From: Deltaproteobacteria bacterium | GTDB taxonomy: Bacteria; UBA10199; DSSB01; JACPFA01 | Direction of reading: 5' to 3' | Assembly (NCBI GenBank): GCA_016183235.1 | Contig: JACPFA010000011.1 | Coordinates: 1 to 59,829 of the forward strand | DNA: 59,829 nucleotides | Shown: piece by piece, positions 51,682-59,729 of the stretch | Position numbering within the stretch: the stretch's first letter is position 1 | Layout: each line of letters starts with the position of its first letter | Notes under the pieces: model-generated | Databases searched by the model: none | What the model was told of the DNA's origin: nothing | What the model saw: only the letters and a program-made list of their open reading frames with translations | Made by a program: the position numbers and the translations under genes

Positions 51682-52371
51682 ATGACCAATCAAGAAGATA
51701 TTGCAATTTCCAAACCCCCTCTTAGAAGCTTACGCCAAATCATTTCTGGTTTAAGGCTCTTCCCCAAGACTCATGATTTTTTCATCCACTTTGACCAACT
51801 GGCTGCTAATATTTCGGCAGGTTCCAGATTGTTGTGTCAGATGATTGCGGAAAAAGAGCGAAGAGTCGATCTGCTCAAAGAGCTTAAAGATTGTGAACAT
51901 AAAGGTGATCGCGTTACTCACGAAACCATTAATTTAGTGCGTGAAACCTTTCTTACCCCCTTTGATCGGTCCGACATGCACAATCTCATTGTCCGGATGG
52001 ATGATATCCTAGACAATGTTTATCATATTGGTAATCGCCTTACCCGTTATGATGTTGATGCCATTCCTAGTGAGTTGGTAGAGTTGGCAGACCTGGTTTC
52101 GGCTTCAGCCGATGAGGTGGCTTTAGCGGTTAAAGACCTAAGTCATCCCAAAAGATTTCATGATGTGCTTAAACATTGCATTCAGATTAAATCGTTAGAG
52201 AAAAAAGCGGATGTTGTCTTGAATGCTGCGATTGAACTCATTTTTAGTAATGGTTTAGATGCATTCCAGCTTATTAAACTCAAAGAGTTGGGTGAAAAAT
52301 TAGAAGCAGCTACGGATCAATGCAAAAATGTAGCTAATATTATTGAAGGGATTATTCTCAAGCACGCATAA
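51682..52371 (+). CDS. DUF47/PhoU-like phosphate transport regulator
   Basis: 229 residues, all helical. LFPKTHDFFIHFDQLAANIS, DCEHKGDRVTHETINLV and TPFDRSDMHNLIVRMDDILD carry the conserved E/D-xxxD metal-binding patterns of PhoU-related DUF47 proteins. It ends exactly where the PiT transporter starts (no gap); this pairing is common and the protein is thought to control the transporter. Divergent from the MBOAT gene. Confidence 0.9.
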   Translation: MTNQEDIAISKPPLRSLRQIISGLRLFPKTHDFFIHFDQLAANISAGSRLLCQMIAEKERRVDLLKELKDCEHKGDRVTHETINLVRETFLTPFDRSDMHNLIVRMDDILDNVYHIGNRLTRYDVDAIPSELVELADLVSASADEVALAVKDLSHPKRFHDVLKHCIQIKSLEKKADVVLNAAIELIFSNGLDAFQLIKLKELGEKLEAATDQCKNVANIIEGIILKHA

Positions 52372-53382
52372 ATGACACTTCAATTGTTTCTCATAATTAC
52401 GCTTGTAATTCTAGCCTTGGGTTTTGACTTCATCAATGGTTTTCACGATGCGGCCAACTCGGTGGCCACTATTGTGGGGACGCGAGTTCTTTCGCCCAAA
52501 CAGGCAGTCATCTGGGCAGCCTTTTTTAATTTTGCAGCCGCATTTGTATTTGGTTTGCACGTAGCCGCAACCGTAGGTAAAGGCATCGTAGACCCACACA
52601 TCGTTGACATGTGGGTAGTTTTTGGGGCGCTGATGGGTGCCATCATTTGGGATCTGGTGACTTGGTATTGGGGGCTTCCCACCTCTTCCTCTCATGCACT
52701 CATTGGTGGCCTAGTTGGGGCCGCATTAGCCAAGACACAAACATTTTCTGTGTTGGTGTGGGGCGGCATTATCAAGGTTGGCATTTTTATTCTTATTTCT
52801 CCCTTAGTCGGAATGCTCTTGGGGTTTGTGTTGGGTGCCCTAGTCAATATCTTGTTCGCACGTTCTAAGCCTACGCGTGTGGATAAATATTTTCGACGGC
52901 TTCAACTTTTGTCGGCGGCACTTTATAGTTTGGGGCATGGTGGCAACGATGCCCAGAAAACCATGGGTATCATTGCAATGTTGTTATTTACCGCGGGTTA
53001 CCTAGGGCCAGTTTTCTATGTACCTTTTTGGGTTATTTTCTTTTGCTACTTTTCAATGGCCATAGGGACCATGCTGGGTGGTTGGCGTATCATCAAGACC
53101 ATGAGTGTGCGCATCACAGAGTTGAAGCCTTCTGGAGGCTTTTGCGCAGAAACTTCAGCGGCTTTGTCATTGTTTGGGGCCACGGTATTGGGCGTGCCAG
53201 TTTCGACAACTCACACGATTACGGGCGCCATTATGGGGGTAGGTGCTACTCACGGTTTGGGGGCCGTGCATTGGTCAGTCGCTTCTCGCATTGTGTGGGC
53301 GTGGGTTATCACCATTCCGGCATCTGCTTTAATTGCTGCCCTCACTTACGGTTTGGCGCGACTTATTGCCTATTTGGCTTAA
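52372..53382 (+). CDS. pit: PiT-family inorganic phosphate transporter
   Basis: 336 residues and about ten transmembrane segments. Both halves of the PiT signature are present: FINGFHDAANSVATIV near the N-terminus and SLGHGGNDAQKTMGIIA in the second half, plus PTSSSHALIGGL and PVSTTHTITGAIMGVG. Low-affinity, ion-coupled phosphate uptake. Such transporters also let arsenate in, which is notable given the arsenic operon 2 kb downstream. Confidence 0.94.
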   Translation: MTLQLFLIITLVILALGFDFINGFHDAANSVATIVGTRVLSPKQAVIWAAFFNFAAAFVFGLHVAATVGKGIVDPHIVDMWVVFGALMGAIIWDLVTWYWGLPTSSSHALIGGLVGAALAKTQTFSVLVWGGIIKVGIFILISPLVGMLLGFVLGALVNILFARSKPTRVDKYFRRLQLLSAALYSLGHGGNDAQKTMGIIAMLLFTAGYLGPVFYVPFWVIFFCYFSMAIGTMLGGWRIIKTMSVRITELKPSGGFCAETSAALSLFGATVLGVPVSTTHTITGAIMGVGATHGLGAVHWSVASRIVWAWVITIPASALIAALTYGLARLIAYLA

Positions 53383-53388
53383 ACACTT

Positions 53389-53450
53389 CCCCCTCCGCTT
53401 TTTGCGTTGAAAATAATTTTTAAAACGCAGTACAATTAAAAAAGCGGGGG
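53389..53450. other. nested hairpin between pit and the lipoprotein gene
   Basis: Outer stem CCCCC..CGCTTTTT / AAAAAGCG.GGGG and inner stem GCGTT/AACGC. It begins 7 bases after the pit stop. It may terminate pit transcription, although no T-run follows it. Confidence 0.45.
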
Positions 53451-53495
53451 TACTTAGAGAGTGCTGTGAAAATGGCACGATGATAACCTAACTAT

Positions 53496-54950
53496 ATGAA
53501 AATATTAACAATTGTATGGGGCTTCAGTCTATCTCTCGCATTGCTTGGAAGTGGCATTGAGGGATGTGGCGGCGGGGGAAGTAATAACACAAGTACAACC
53601 GTCTCCTCGGGCCAGGGTTCAGTTACGGCAGCGGTGAAGGCGATTGAAACCTCTCTTCTATCGTCTGCAGTTCATCCCAATGAATTGAATTCTTCGCTAT
53701 CAGCCGAAAACATCTCTACCTCGACAAGTGTCAGCGATTGCGTAGAAAGCATCAACACCGGGTCGACAACAGGCTTTACCATAACCTGCAATTGTACTGT
53801 TGATGGTGAAGCTTCCGGGACCATCACGACGGTTTTTAGTTCTGACAGGACCGAACAGAGCTGTCAAACGACGAATGGAGATAGCGGTTCATCTTCAAGC
53901 ATCAGCGGCAACATCACCATAACTTTCGACCAATGTGTTATTGAAGAATGCGGCGAGAGTTTGACGCTTACGGGCAGCATTCAGGGTACCGTTGAATATA
54001 GCTTCAGTGGATGCACTTCCTCTGAAACTCTGACCGCCACGTTTGGAACTGAAAGTGAATGTTCGGGGTTAGTTACGACTCATGAAGATAGTTCTACGGA
54101 TACGGTTGGGTTTTCAGCAATATGGAGCACGGGGACCAGCGGAGACTCTCAGAGTGGCAGCGCATGTATTAATAATGAAGTGGCGGAGTTGGATGATCTG
54201 GATGATCTGTGCAGTCAGCAATCCGGAGAATCGTGCAACACCGCAACGGTTTCATGCGCCAGCGACTTTGCTTGTCAACTTTTTGCAGACAATAATTCCA
54301 ATGATGCGTTCAATACAGACAATGTTGCCTGTGTGAGTGGTTGCTGTGTTGTTTCCGAAACCGGGCGATGCTCCGACAGTGAAGACAACGACTTTGATGG
54401 CAATACCGATTGCAATGACTCCGATTGTTCAGCTGACCCCTATTGCCAAGTAGGTCCTTGTGGTTCGGGCACAATCTCCTGCACCAGTGATTTTGCCTGT
54501 CAGGTGTTTGCTGATACCGATCTCACCGACCCATTTACGACAAGCAATGTGAGTTGCGTGAGCAACTGTTGCGTTGCCGAGACCCTTTATGAAACCGGAG
54601 AATGCACCGATGGAAGTGATAACGATTTTGATGGAACCACAGACTGTAATGATTCCGATTGTGCAGGGGATCTTGCCTGCGGTGCAAGGCTCCCCTGTAC
54701 CAACGCTTGGCAGTGCCAGGCATTGGCTGCTGGCACGTCACTTGCGGAAGCTACCCCTTCTTGTCTTCGCTACGACACTACTGATTCACGATATCGCTAC
54801 AATGACGGTTCTTGTTTTTATGACTGCACAACCGCTACTAACCCCTCTGATTGTCTAAGCTCATGTTTGGACATAGCAAAACAACAATCTCAAGGTGGAT
54901 TCATTAACTATCAGGATCAAGTTTGTCGATTTTATCCCCCTCCGCATTAA
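53496..54950 (+). CDS. Cys-rich secreted lipoprotein with DNDFDG repeats
   Basis: 484 residues. The signal peptide ends near IEGCGGGG (Cys24, lipobox-like), followed by a Ser/Thr-rich low-complexity region. From about residue 230 there are paired units: a C-x-SDFACQLFAD...VSCVSNCCV block and a C(S/T)D-x-x-DNDFDG-x-TDCNDSDC block, each present twice. The second type resembles the Asp-rich Cys-containing repeats common in deltaproteobacterial surface proteins and probably binds calcium, with disulfides. A final Cys-rich segment follows. The function is unknown; surface location inferred. Confidence 0.78.
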   Translation: MKILTIVWGFSLSLALLGSGIEGCGGGGSNNTSTTVSSGQGSVTAAVKAIETSLLSSAVHPNELNSSLSAENISTSTSVSDCVESINTGSTTGFTITCNCTVDGEASGTITTVFSSDRTEQSCQTTNGDSGSSSSISGNITITFDQCVIEECGESLTLTGSIQGTVEYSFSGCTSSETLTATFGTESECSGLVTTHEDSSTDTVGFSAIWSTGTSGDSQSGSACINNEVAELDDLDDLCSQQSGESCNTATVSCASDFACQLFADNNSNDAFNTDNVACVSGCCVVSETGRCSDSEDNDFDGNTDCNDSDCSADPYCQVGPCGSGTISCTSDFACQVFADTDLTDPFTTSNVSCVSNCCVAETLYETGECTDGSDNDFDGTTDCNDSDCAGDLACGARLPCTNAWQCQALAAGTSLAEATPSCLRYDTTDSRYRYNDGSCFYDCTTATNPSDCLSSCLDIAKQQSQGGFINYQDQVCRFYPPPH

Positions 54951-54951
54951 C

Positions 54952-55310
54952 TTATTGGAGGAGTTTTGAGAGTTGTTTTTTAATCTGTGCGAGAGTGGTC
55001 GTGATGAGCTGTGCCGGCAAAAGCTTATTAAAGTCGCTGACCGCATCCTCCAGATGCCGCCCCCGTTCTTGCAAGTCTTCCAACAAATGTTCAAGGTTTT
55101 GGGTTGGAAAGGCCACTGTTTTGGCTGTTTGTTCCCAATGTCGTTTTTGGATTTGCCCGAGATGACAATGTTTTTTATCTCCGATGGCCCCCAGCAGAAA
55201 AAAAACAAGCTGTGCCCTCATGAATTCCAATCGGTCACGTTCGCGTCGGTCGGAGGCATTCAGAAAATCCCTTAAAGGGGATAAACAATTTTTATCCTTA
55301 TTTTACTTTT
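54952..55310 (-). pseudogene. decayed hipBA remnant (hipA 3' part plus hip promoter fragment)
   Basis: The minus strand encodes LNASDRRERDRLEFMRAQLV FFLLGAI, then directly DKKHCHLGQIQKRHWEQTAK ... IKKQLSKLLQ. Against the intact HipA at 47021 this lacks the first ~280 residues and an internal 47-residue block that holds the catalytic DGHAKN and the metal site. Next to its cut 5' end lies GGGGATAAACAATTTTTATCC, resembling GGGATAAATAATTTTTATCC of the intact hip operator region. So hipB and most of hipA were deleted. Non-functional as kinase. Confidence 0.85.
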
Positions 55311-55353
55311 TATTTTCTCAGTCATAGATATTTTCACCCAAAAAATAGCTTTC

Positions 55354-55377
55354 CTTTATCGTAATTTTACGATAAAG
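55354..55377. promoter_or_regulatory. ArsR operator, perfect 24-bp palindrome
   Basis: CTTTATCGTAA-TT-TTACGATAAAG, a perfect 11-bp inverted repeat with a 2-base centre, ends 7 bases before the arsR ATG. The position fits autorepression of the ars operon. Confidence 0.82.
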
Positions 55378-55384
55378 TAGGCCG

Positions 55385-55720
55385 ATGTCAAAAAAAGAAA
55401 AAGAGTGTTGTCCTGAAAATAACAAGCGCATTCGGCGTAATGTAAATCCAGGCCAAGATCAGGAGAACTTGGCCCGAATTGCCAAGGCATTGGGGCATCC
55501 CATCCGTCTTGAAATCCTTACTATTCTAAAAAAAACTAAGGGCTGCATTTGCGGGGACCTTGTTGATCAGTTGCCGTTGTCGCAGGCAACGGTGTCTCAG
55601 CACCTCAAGGTATTGAAAAAGGTGGGGCTGATTCGCGGTGAAATTAGAGGGCCGTCTACGTGTTATTGTCTTGAACCCATCTCATTACGCCAATTTAAAA
55701 TGTTGGTGAAAAATCTCTAA
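55385..55720 (+). CDS. arsR: ArsR-family arsenic-responsive repressor
   Basis: 111 residues. A winged helix-turn-helix with [15 protein letters not shown] and [19 protein letters not shown]. The thiolate pair Cys54/Cys56 in KGCICGDL corresponds to the CVC arsenite site of E. coli ArsR. Further cysteine pairs are at 8-9 and 93/95, so the sensor may be modified. Only 7 bases separate the palindromic operator from ATG 55385, so the message is probably leaderless or nearly so. First gene of arsR-arsC-arsP. Confidence 0.92.
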   Translation: MSKKEKECCPENNKRIRRNVNPGQDQENLARIAKALGHPIRLEILTILKKTKGCICGDLVDQLPLSQATVSQHLKVLKKVGLIRGEIRGPSTCYCLEPISLRQFKMLVKNL

Positions 55721-55734
55721 AGGAGAAACCCACT

Positions 55735-56292
55735 ATGGAAAAATTGAACATATTGTTTTTGTGTACAGGGAATTCGTGCCGAAGCCAGATGGCTGAAGGT
55801 TGGGTTCGACATATGAAAGCCGACAGCATCAATGCGTATTCCGCTGGCATAAACCCCCACGGGCTCGATTCCCGTGCCGTTTTAGTCATGAAGGAGGTGG
55901 GTATAGATATATCCCATCACCAGTCAAAACATGTGGATCATGTGCTGGGCATCCCTTTTGATTACGTCATTACGGTTTGCTCTCATGCCCATGAAACCTG
56001 CCCGGTATTTCCTGGAAAGGCTACGAAGATACACCACCCGTTTGACGATCCACCACGATTGGCAAAAGCCATGGCAGATCGGGGTGCTTCTGAAGAGGAT
56101 CAGCTGAATTGCTACCGAAAGGTTCGAGATGAAATCAAAGCGTTTGTGGACACCTTGCCAGAATCACTGAACAAAGCAAAAAAAGGATTCATCGCAAAAA
56201 TTGTCGATCAACTCGACAAAAAGCTCGAAGATAAAGCCAAAAAAACATCATGCTGCACAGGCAATAAAAAAGGAGGCTCCTCTTGCTGTTAA
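55735..56292 (+). CDS. arsC: arsenate reductase, thioredoxin-coupled type, with Cys-rich tail
   Basis: 185 residues, low-molecular-weight phosphatase fold. The catalytic triad of cysteines is at Cys10 (LCTGNSCRS), Cys82 and Cys89 ([10 protein letters not shown]), the same numbers as in the Gram-positive enzyme. An extra ~45-residue tail is helical and basic and ends [15 protein letters not shown], with four cysteines. The tail could bind As(III) or deliver it to the permease encoded next. AAAGGAGA lies before the ATG. Confidence 0.93.
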   Translation: MEKLNILFLCTGNSCRSQMAEGWVRHMKADSINAYSAGINPHGLDSRAVLVMKEVGIDISHHQSKHVDHVLGIPFDYVITVCSHAHETCPVFPGKATKIHHPFDDPPRLAKAMADRGASEEDQLNCYRKVRDEIKAFVDTLPESLNKAKKGFIAKIVDQLDKKLEDKAKKTSCCTGNKKGGSSCC

Positions 56293-57242
56293 AATTTGCC
56301 GATTGGCTGACATATGATGTGATGCGTCTTGGCCCCGATACGCACATAGGAGGAGCAGTAAATTTTTTTGTTTATGATTCAATCAAGATTATGCTGCTAC
56401 TCTTCTTTTTGATCGCGATGATCGGCTTTATCAGAACCTATTTGCCACAGCACAAGATAAAACGTTGGATGTCTCGAAAAGGGGGTCTTGGTAACGTATT
56501 TGCATCTCTCTTTGGTGCGGTAACACCATTTTGTTCCTGTTCATCGATACCGCTTTTCTTCGGGTTTCTGGAGGCCGGTGTCCCATTGGGCATAACATTT
56601 TCATTTCTGATCACATCCCCACTGATTAATGAATACCTGGTGGTGATCATGTTGGGTCTGTTTGGTTGGAAAATCACAACACTCTATGTGTTGAGCGGTT
56701 TGGGGATTGGCATTCTCTCGGGAATAATATTGGGTCGCATGAAACTTGATCGCTATCTGGTCACTGATTTTATCACACAAAGTAATGGGTCTAATTACAG
56801 GGAGGTGTATCCCAACATGACAAGCCGACTCAAGTTTGGATATGGCGAAGCGATTTCTATCGTTAAAAAAATATGGTTATGGGTTCTTGTCGGGGTTGGG
56901 GTTGGTGCCTTCATTCACAATTATGTGCCACAAGAAGCGATTCAATCGATCATCAATAAAACCGGGGCTTTTTCGGTCCCGATTGCCACGATTCTTGGTG
57001 TGCCGATGTATGGCAGTTGTGCAGCCATTGTCCCCATAGCTGTGGTTTTATTTCAGAAAGGCATACCGCTTGGCACTGCACTGGCGTTTATGATGGCCAT
57101 TGCCGCGCTGAGTTTGTCCGAAGCCATCATGCTCAGGCGTGCGATGAAATTACAATTGATCACAATCTTCTTTGGTGTGACGACAGCGGCCATTATAGTT
57201 ATTGGGTACCTCTTTAATTTTCTTCAGTTCTTATTGGTGTAA
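56283..57242 (+). CDS. arsP: ArsP-type permease (DUF318)
   Basis: 319 residues and about eight transmembrane segments. [20 protein letters not shown] carries the cysteine pair typical of ArsP, and [20 protein letters not shown] is the repeat in the second half. ArsP exports trivalent organoarsenicals in Campylobacter; with arsC it may also move arsenite. The start is TTG 56283, overlapping the arsC end by 10 bases, with AGGAGG 6-7 bases upstream. It is used here instead of ArsB or Acr3. Confidence 0.86.
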   Translation: MLLKFADWLTYDVMRLGPDTHIGGAVNFFVYDSIKIMLLLFFLIAMIGFIRTYLPQHKIKRWMSRKGGLGNVFASLFGAVTPFCSCSSIPLFFGFLEAGVPLGITFSFLITSPLINEYLVVIMLGLFGWKITTLYVLSGLGIGILSGIILGRMKLDRYLVTDFITQSNGSNYREVYPNMTSRLKFGYGEAISIVKKIWLWVLVGVGVGAFIHNYVPQEAIQSIINKTGAFSVPIATILGVPMYGSCAAIVPIAVVLFQKGIPLGTALAFMMAIAALSLSEAIMLRRAMKLQLITIFFGVTTAAIIVIGYLFNFLQFLLV

Positions 57243-57285
57243 AAATTTTATGACGGAGGAAAATTAACTTGTAGAAATTATTTAA
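57243..57285. repeat. repeated gene-start sequence, copy 2
   Basis: Same 43-base unit as at 46966 (40 of 43 identical), including TGACGGAGGAAAATTAAC. The following codons read through KLFNFAF-like sequence without a usable start, so it appears to be a gene start without its gene. Confidence 0.8.
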
Positions 57286-57318
57286 TTTTGCATTTCCTTC
57301 GATTAGTGAACATGAGAA

Positions 57319-57552
57319 CTAGGCAGCTTTCAGACGTTTAATGCCATCTGCTATCAAAAGACGCATGAGGACTTGATAGGGGACGCCTCGCTTGTTGGCG
57401 AGTGACTTTAGCTCATCAAGTAGATCTTTCTCAAGTGCAACACTGGTTGGTTTGCGACGGCTGCCTTTCAAACGGCTCATGCCGGCAATGATTTCTTTGG
57501 GATCAAAATCAATTTTATCATACATTTTCAATCGCTTTACGTAAGTTGGCAT
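57319..57552 (-). CDS. CopG-type antitoxin-like protein 1
   Basis: 77 residues. RKPTSVALEKDLLDELKSLA then NKRGVPYQVLMRLLIADGIK is the ribbon-helix-helix pattern of CopG antitoxins, found usually with BrnT- or RelE-like toxins. No toxin gene is present within 300 bases, so it is an orphan. A paralogue is encoded at 58619. A perfect 7-bp inverted repeat upstream (57607) is a likely self-operator. Confidence 0.75.
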   Translation of the reverse strand: MPTYVKRLKMYDKIDFDPKEIIAGMSRLKGSRRKPTSVALEKDLLDELKSLANKRGVPYQVLMRLLIADGIKRLKAA

Positions 57553-57606
57553 AAATTTTCTTTAAACCAGCCAGAGTATGAATTCAAACTGAGCCATGTA
57601 CAACAA

Positions 57607-57625
57607 TATAGTACACTATACTATA
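57607..57625. promoter_or_regulatory. inverted repeat TATAGTA-N5-TACTATA
   Basis: Perfect 7-bp arms with a 5-base centre, 55 bases upstream of the minus-strand CopG-like gene. It also overlaps promoter-like TATACT/TATAGT elements. The remaining bases up to 57762 show no gene. Confidence 0.55.
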
Positions 57626-57762
57626 AAAGCTTGCAAGGTCGAATTCATCAGGGTTTAGTTTTTAGATTAATTTTTTATTCCTTCGTCATGGGTGTTCTTT
57701 ATTGTAAAATAACTCAGAACCTTATTTTAGTTTCTAAAATAGCCTATGAAGAGAGTGTTATT

Positions 57763-57806
57763 AAATTTTATGACGGAGGAAAATTAATATGATAAAATTA
57801 TTTTAT
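57763..57806. repeat. repeated gene-start sequence, copy 3 (in use)
   Basis: TTTTATGACGGAGGAAAATT followed by AATATGATAAAATTATTTTA: the GGAGG and the ATG at 57789 serve the secreted-protein gene. Copies 1 and 2 show the same leader but no intact gene. Confidence 0.78.
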
Positions 57807-58265
57807 TTTTTGTTTCATCCGTCATGGGTATTCTATTCTGCATTCTGGGTGGTGTTGTTATTCGCAATGCCGTGTTGGGCAGAATCACCCATATTAGATC
57901 GGCTCGAGCTCGACAAAGATTTTCCCTCCGGGTGTGGGTGTATAGTCGGGGATGCAAAGGGCCATTTTCTGGTGGCGAGTGATATTGAAGAGAAGAGCTC
58001 CGCCATTATCAAGATTGCGGGGAAGCGCTATGAGCTCAAGTGGGTATCTTCTACGGAGACATCCGCAAAGCCAAGACTTGGCGCTCGATTTTCAAATGTC
58101 TATGAAAGCGGCCCCATTCGCCTAGAATTGAATCGCAAAACAACATTTGTATGTAGCCCAAGGGATGAGAGTTGCGAAGTAACAGGATATGTCGTTAGGA
58201 TGATTCTAACCATCGAAGGCCAGACCTATCGATGGACAGGCCTTAAAGGGGAGTGTGGGTGTTAG
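57789..58265 (+). CDS. secreted protein of unknown function
   Basis: 158 residues. The signal peptide is long (about 1-31, VFYSAFWVVLLFAMPCWA) with probable cleavage after CWA. The mature part is beta-rich, with Cys pairs near the start (SGCGC), in the middle (VCSPRDESC) and at the end (GECGC), probably disulfides in the periplasm. No family recognised. The ribosome-binding site GGAGG lies in the repeated leader. It converges with an HTH gene whose stop is four bases away on the other strand. Confidence 0.68.
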   Translation: MIKLFYFLFHPSWVFYSAFWVVLLFAMPCWAESPILDRLELDKDFPSGCGCIVGDAKGHFLVASDIEEKSSAIIKIAGKRYELKWVSSTETSAKPRLGARFSNVYESGPIRLELNRKTTFVCSPRDESCEVTGYVVRMILTIEGQTYRWTGLKGECGC

Positions 58266-58489
58266 GCTGCTTTATCAACCACTTTGTAATTAGGAAACAT
58301 GATAACAGCAGGGTGGACTTTGAGTGCTTTGGCTAGTACAAGCGCGCGATTTCTACCAATTTGTTGCCGCCCGGATTCCATGCTGGAAATATTGGCTTGA
58401 GTCATTCCTGTTTCTTTAGCCAACCCGTTTTGAGTGAGCCCCTGTAAATTGCGAAGTGCGGCCAGCATTTCACCTGGTGCGATAGACAC
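58262..58489 (-). CDS. XRE-family HTH protein, probable antitoxin with frameshifted N-terminus
   Basis: 75 residues from GTG 58489. LAALRNLQGLTQNGLAKETG and TQANISSMESGRQQIGRNRA form a typical HTH. A better start would be ATG 58535, giving MKKINKKDFVSARDPVS before the HTH, but an A8 tract (one A too many) puts that ATG out of frame. This could be a sequencing or assembly slip, phase variation, or decay. A truncated gene end lies directly upstream, in the position of a toxin. Confidence 0.72.
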   Translation of the reverse strand: MSIAPGEMLAALRNLQGLTQNGLAKETGMTQANISSMESGRQQIGRNRALVLAKALKVHPAVIMFPNYKVVDKAA

Positions 58490-58531
58490 CGGATCTCGGG
58501 CCGAAACAAAATCTTTTTTGTTAATTTTTTT

Positions 58532-58618
58532 TCATGAATCACCTTGTTGGCCTTCTAGTTCCACAATGTGTTTCCAAAAACCGCCTGCGTCGAAATCATC
58601 CAACCAACAGCCTGGTTT
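58532..58618 (-). pseudogene. 3' remnant of a gene upstream of the HTH gene (probable toxin)
   Basis: The minus strand reads CWLDDFDAGGFWKHIVELEG QQGDS and a stop overlapping the ATG of the HTH gene, a normal toxin-antitoxin junction. The rest of the gene is missing: the neighbouring DNA is the CopG-like gene. The toxin family is not recognisable from this piece. Confidence 0.5.
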
Positions 58619-58861
58619 TCAGGCGGCTTTCTTAAGCCGTTCTAACCCGTCCAAAATAAAAACACGGATTAACACTTGATACGGAATACCTTGTTTTTCA
58701 GCAGTTCGTTTTAGCTCAGAGATAGTAGAATCGTCCAAGGCAACACTAGTTGGCTTTTTGCGAGCATTTTTATATCTTTTCATCGCCTCAAGAATCTTGG
58801 CGGCATCTAATTGAACCGGTTCTTTATACTCCTTTAGAGATTTTGCGTAAGATTTCTTCAT
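58619..58861 (-). CDS. CopG-type antitoxin-like protein 2
   Basis: 80 residues from ATG 58861 (GGAAGGA 6 bases upstream). RKKPTSVALDDSTISELKRT then AEKQGIPYQVLIRVFILDGL aligns with the protein at 57319 over its whole RHH region. No toxin partner: its 3' side abuts a truncated gene and its 5' side (58862-59093) holds no gene I can support. Orphan antitoxin or remains of a module. Confidence 0.75.
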   Translation of the reverse strand: MKKSYAKSLKEYKEPVQLDAAKILEAMKRYKNARKKPTSVALDDSTISELKRTAEKQGIPYQVLIRVFILDGLERLKKAA

Positions 58862-59093
58862 ACTACTTCCTTCCCATGGTCCCATTCAAATTCGAAATGA
58901 GATTTTATATTTCATTTGTCTTGATATTCTCCAAGAAGTCGGATTTCTCTTGGAGTAATTAAGACTTCAGACAAAATTCTGGATTTCATTCTTATTGTCC
59001 TAAAATAAGACCATTTCTCGGGTCTTAATTTTTTCTATCTAGTTGAATTCTCTAAAATCTTTGTTGGCATAAAAATTGCTTTGATTTGGGTGT

Positions 59094-59729
59094 ATGAATA
59101 AAACCCAAAAGACACTTGTTAAAATTCACCTCTCCTCAGACAACTTGTTTCAACGAGTAGTCTCCATCTTAGAGCAGGCCAGGGCTAATGTGGTTCGATC
59201 GGTAAACAGCAACATGGTCGTTGCCTATTGGTTCATTGGACAGGAAATTGTGCAAGAACTGCAAGGTGGGAAAGAACGTGCAAAATATGGCAGAAAGCTT
59301 GTTCATGACCTTTCAGATAAATTAATCCAAAAATATGGAAAAGGATTCTCTACCACCAATCTGTGGTACTTTAGACAGTTCTACCTTGTCTTCGCAGATC
59401 GTTCTCCTGAGATTCTCCACAAGCCTTGTGGAGAATTCAATCCCGATAAAAAACTCCACAAGGCTTGTGGAGTTTTGGATGACATGAGTCTTGCCATTAA
59501 AAATGGTGATTTGATCAAAAGTTTTTCTTCTCGGCTGAGCTGGTCGCATTATCGAACTTTGACCAAAGTTGAGAATAGAAACGAACGTCTGTTTTATGAG
59601 ATTGAAGCTGAAAAAGAGGGTTGGAGTGTTCCTACTCTGGAAAGACAGATTCATTCTTTCCTCTTTGCGCGATTGCTCAAAAGTCGGGACAAAGTAAGCG
59701 ATCAAGCAAGTCCATCTTACAAGCGGTAA
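59094..59729 (+). CDS. DUF1016 (YhcG-type) protein truncated before its nuclease domain
   Basis: 211 residues. An N-terminal DUF1016 helical domain (ARANVVRSVNSNMVVAYWFI, YGRKLVHDLSDKLIQKYGKG, WYFRQFYLVFAD, SRLSWSHYRTL and EKEGWSVPTLERQIHSFLFA). Full-length members continue for another ~150 residues with a PD-(D/E)xK nuclease domain; this one ends in QASPSYKR where the mobile-element sequence begins. Within it, HKPCGEF and HKACGVL are encoded by two near-identical 19-bp DNA palindromes (CTCCACAAG-C/G-CTTGTGGAG). Probably inactive as nuclease. Confidence 0.82.
   Translation: MNKTQKTLVKIHLSSDNLFQRVVSILEQARANVVRSVNSNMVVAYWFIGQEIVQELQGGKERAKYGRKLVHDLSDKLIQKYGKGFSTTNLWYFRQFYLVFADRSPEILHKPCGEFNPDKKLHKACGVLDDMSLAIKNGDLIKSFSSRLSWSHYRTLTKVENRNERLFYEIEAEKEGWSVPTLERQIHSFLFARLLKSRDKVSDQASPSYKR

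Noticed and set aside
53028-53423. Plus-strand reading frame of 131 codons within the pit gene
   Set aside because: It lies within the phosphate transporter in another frame, and its His-rich translation has no family pattern.
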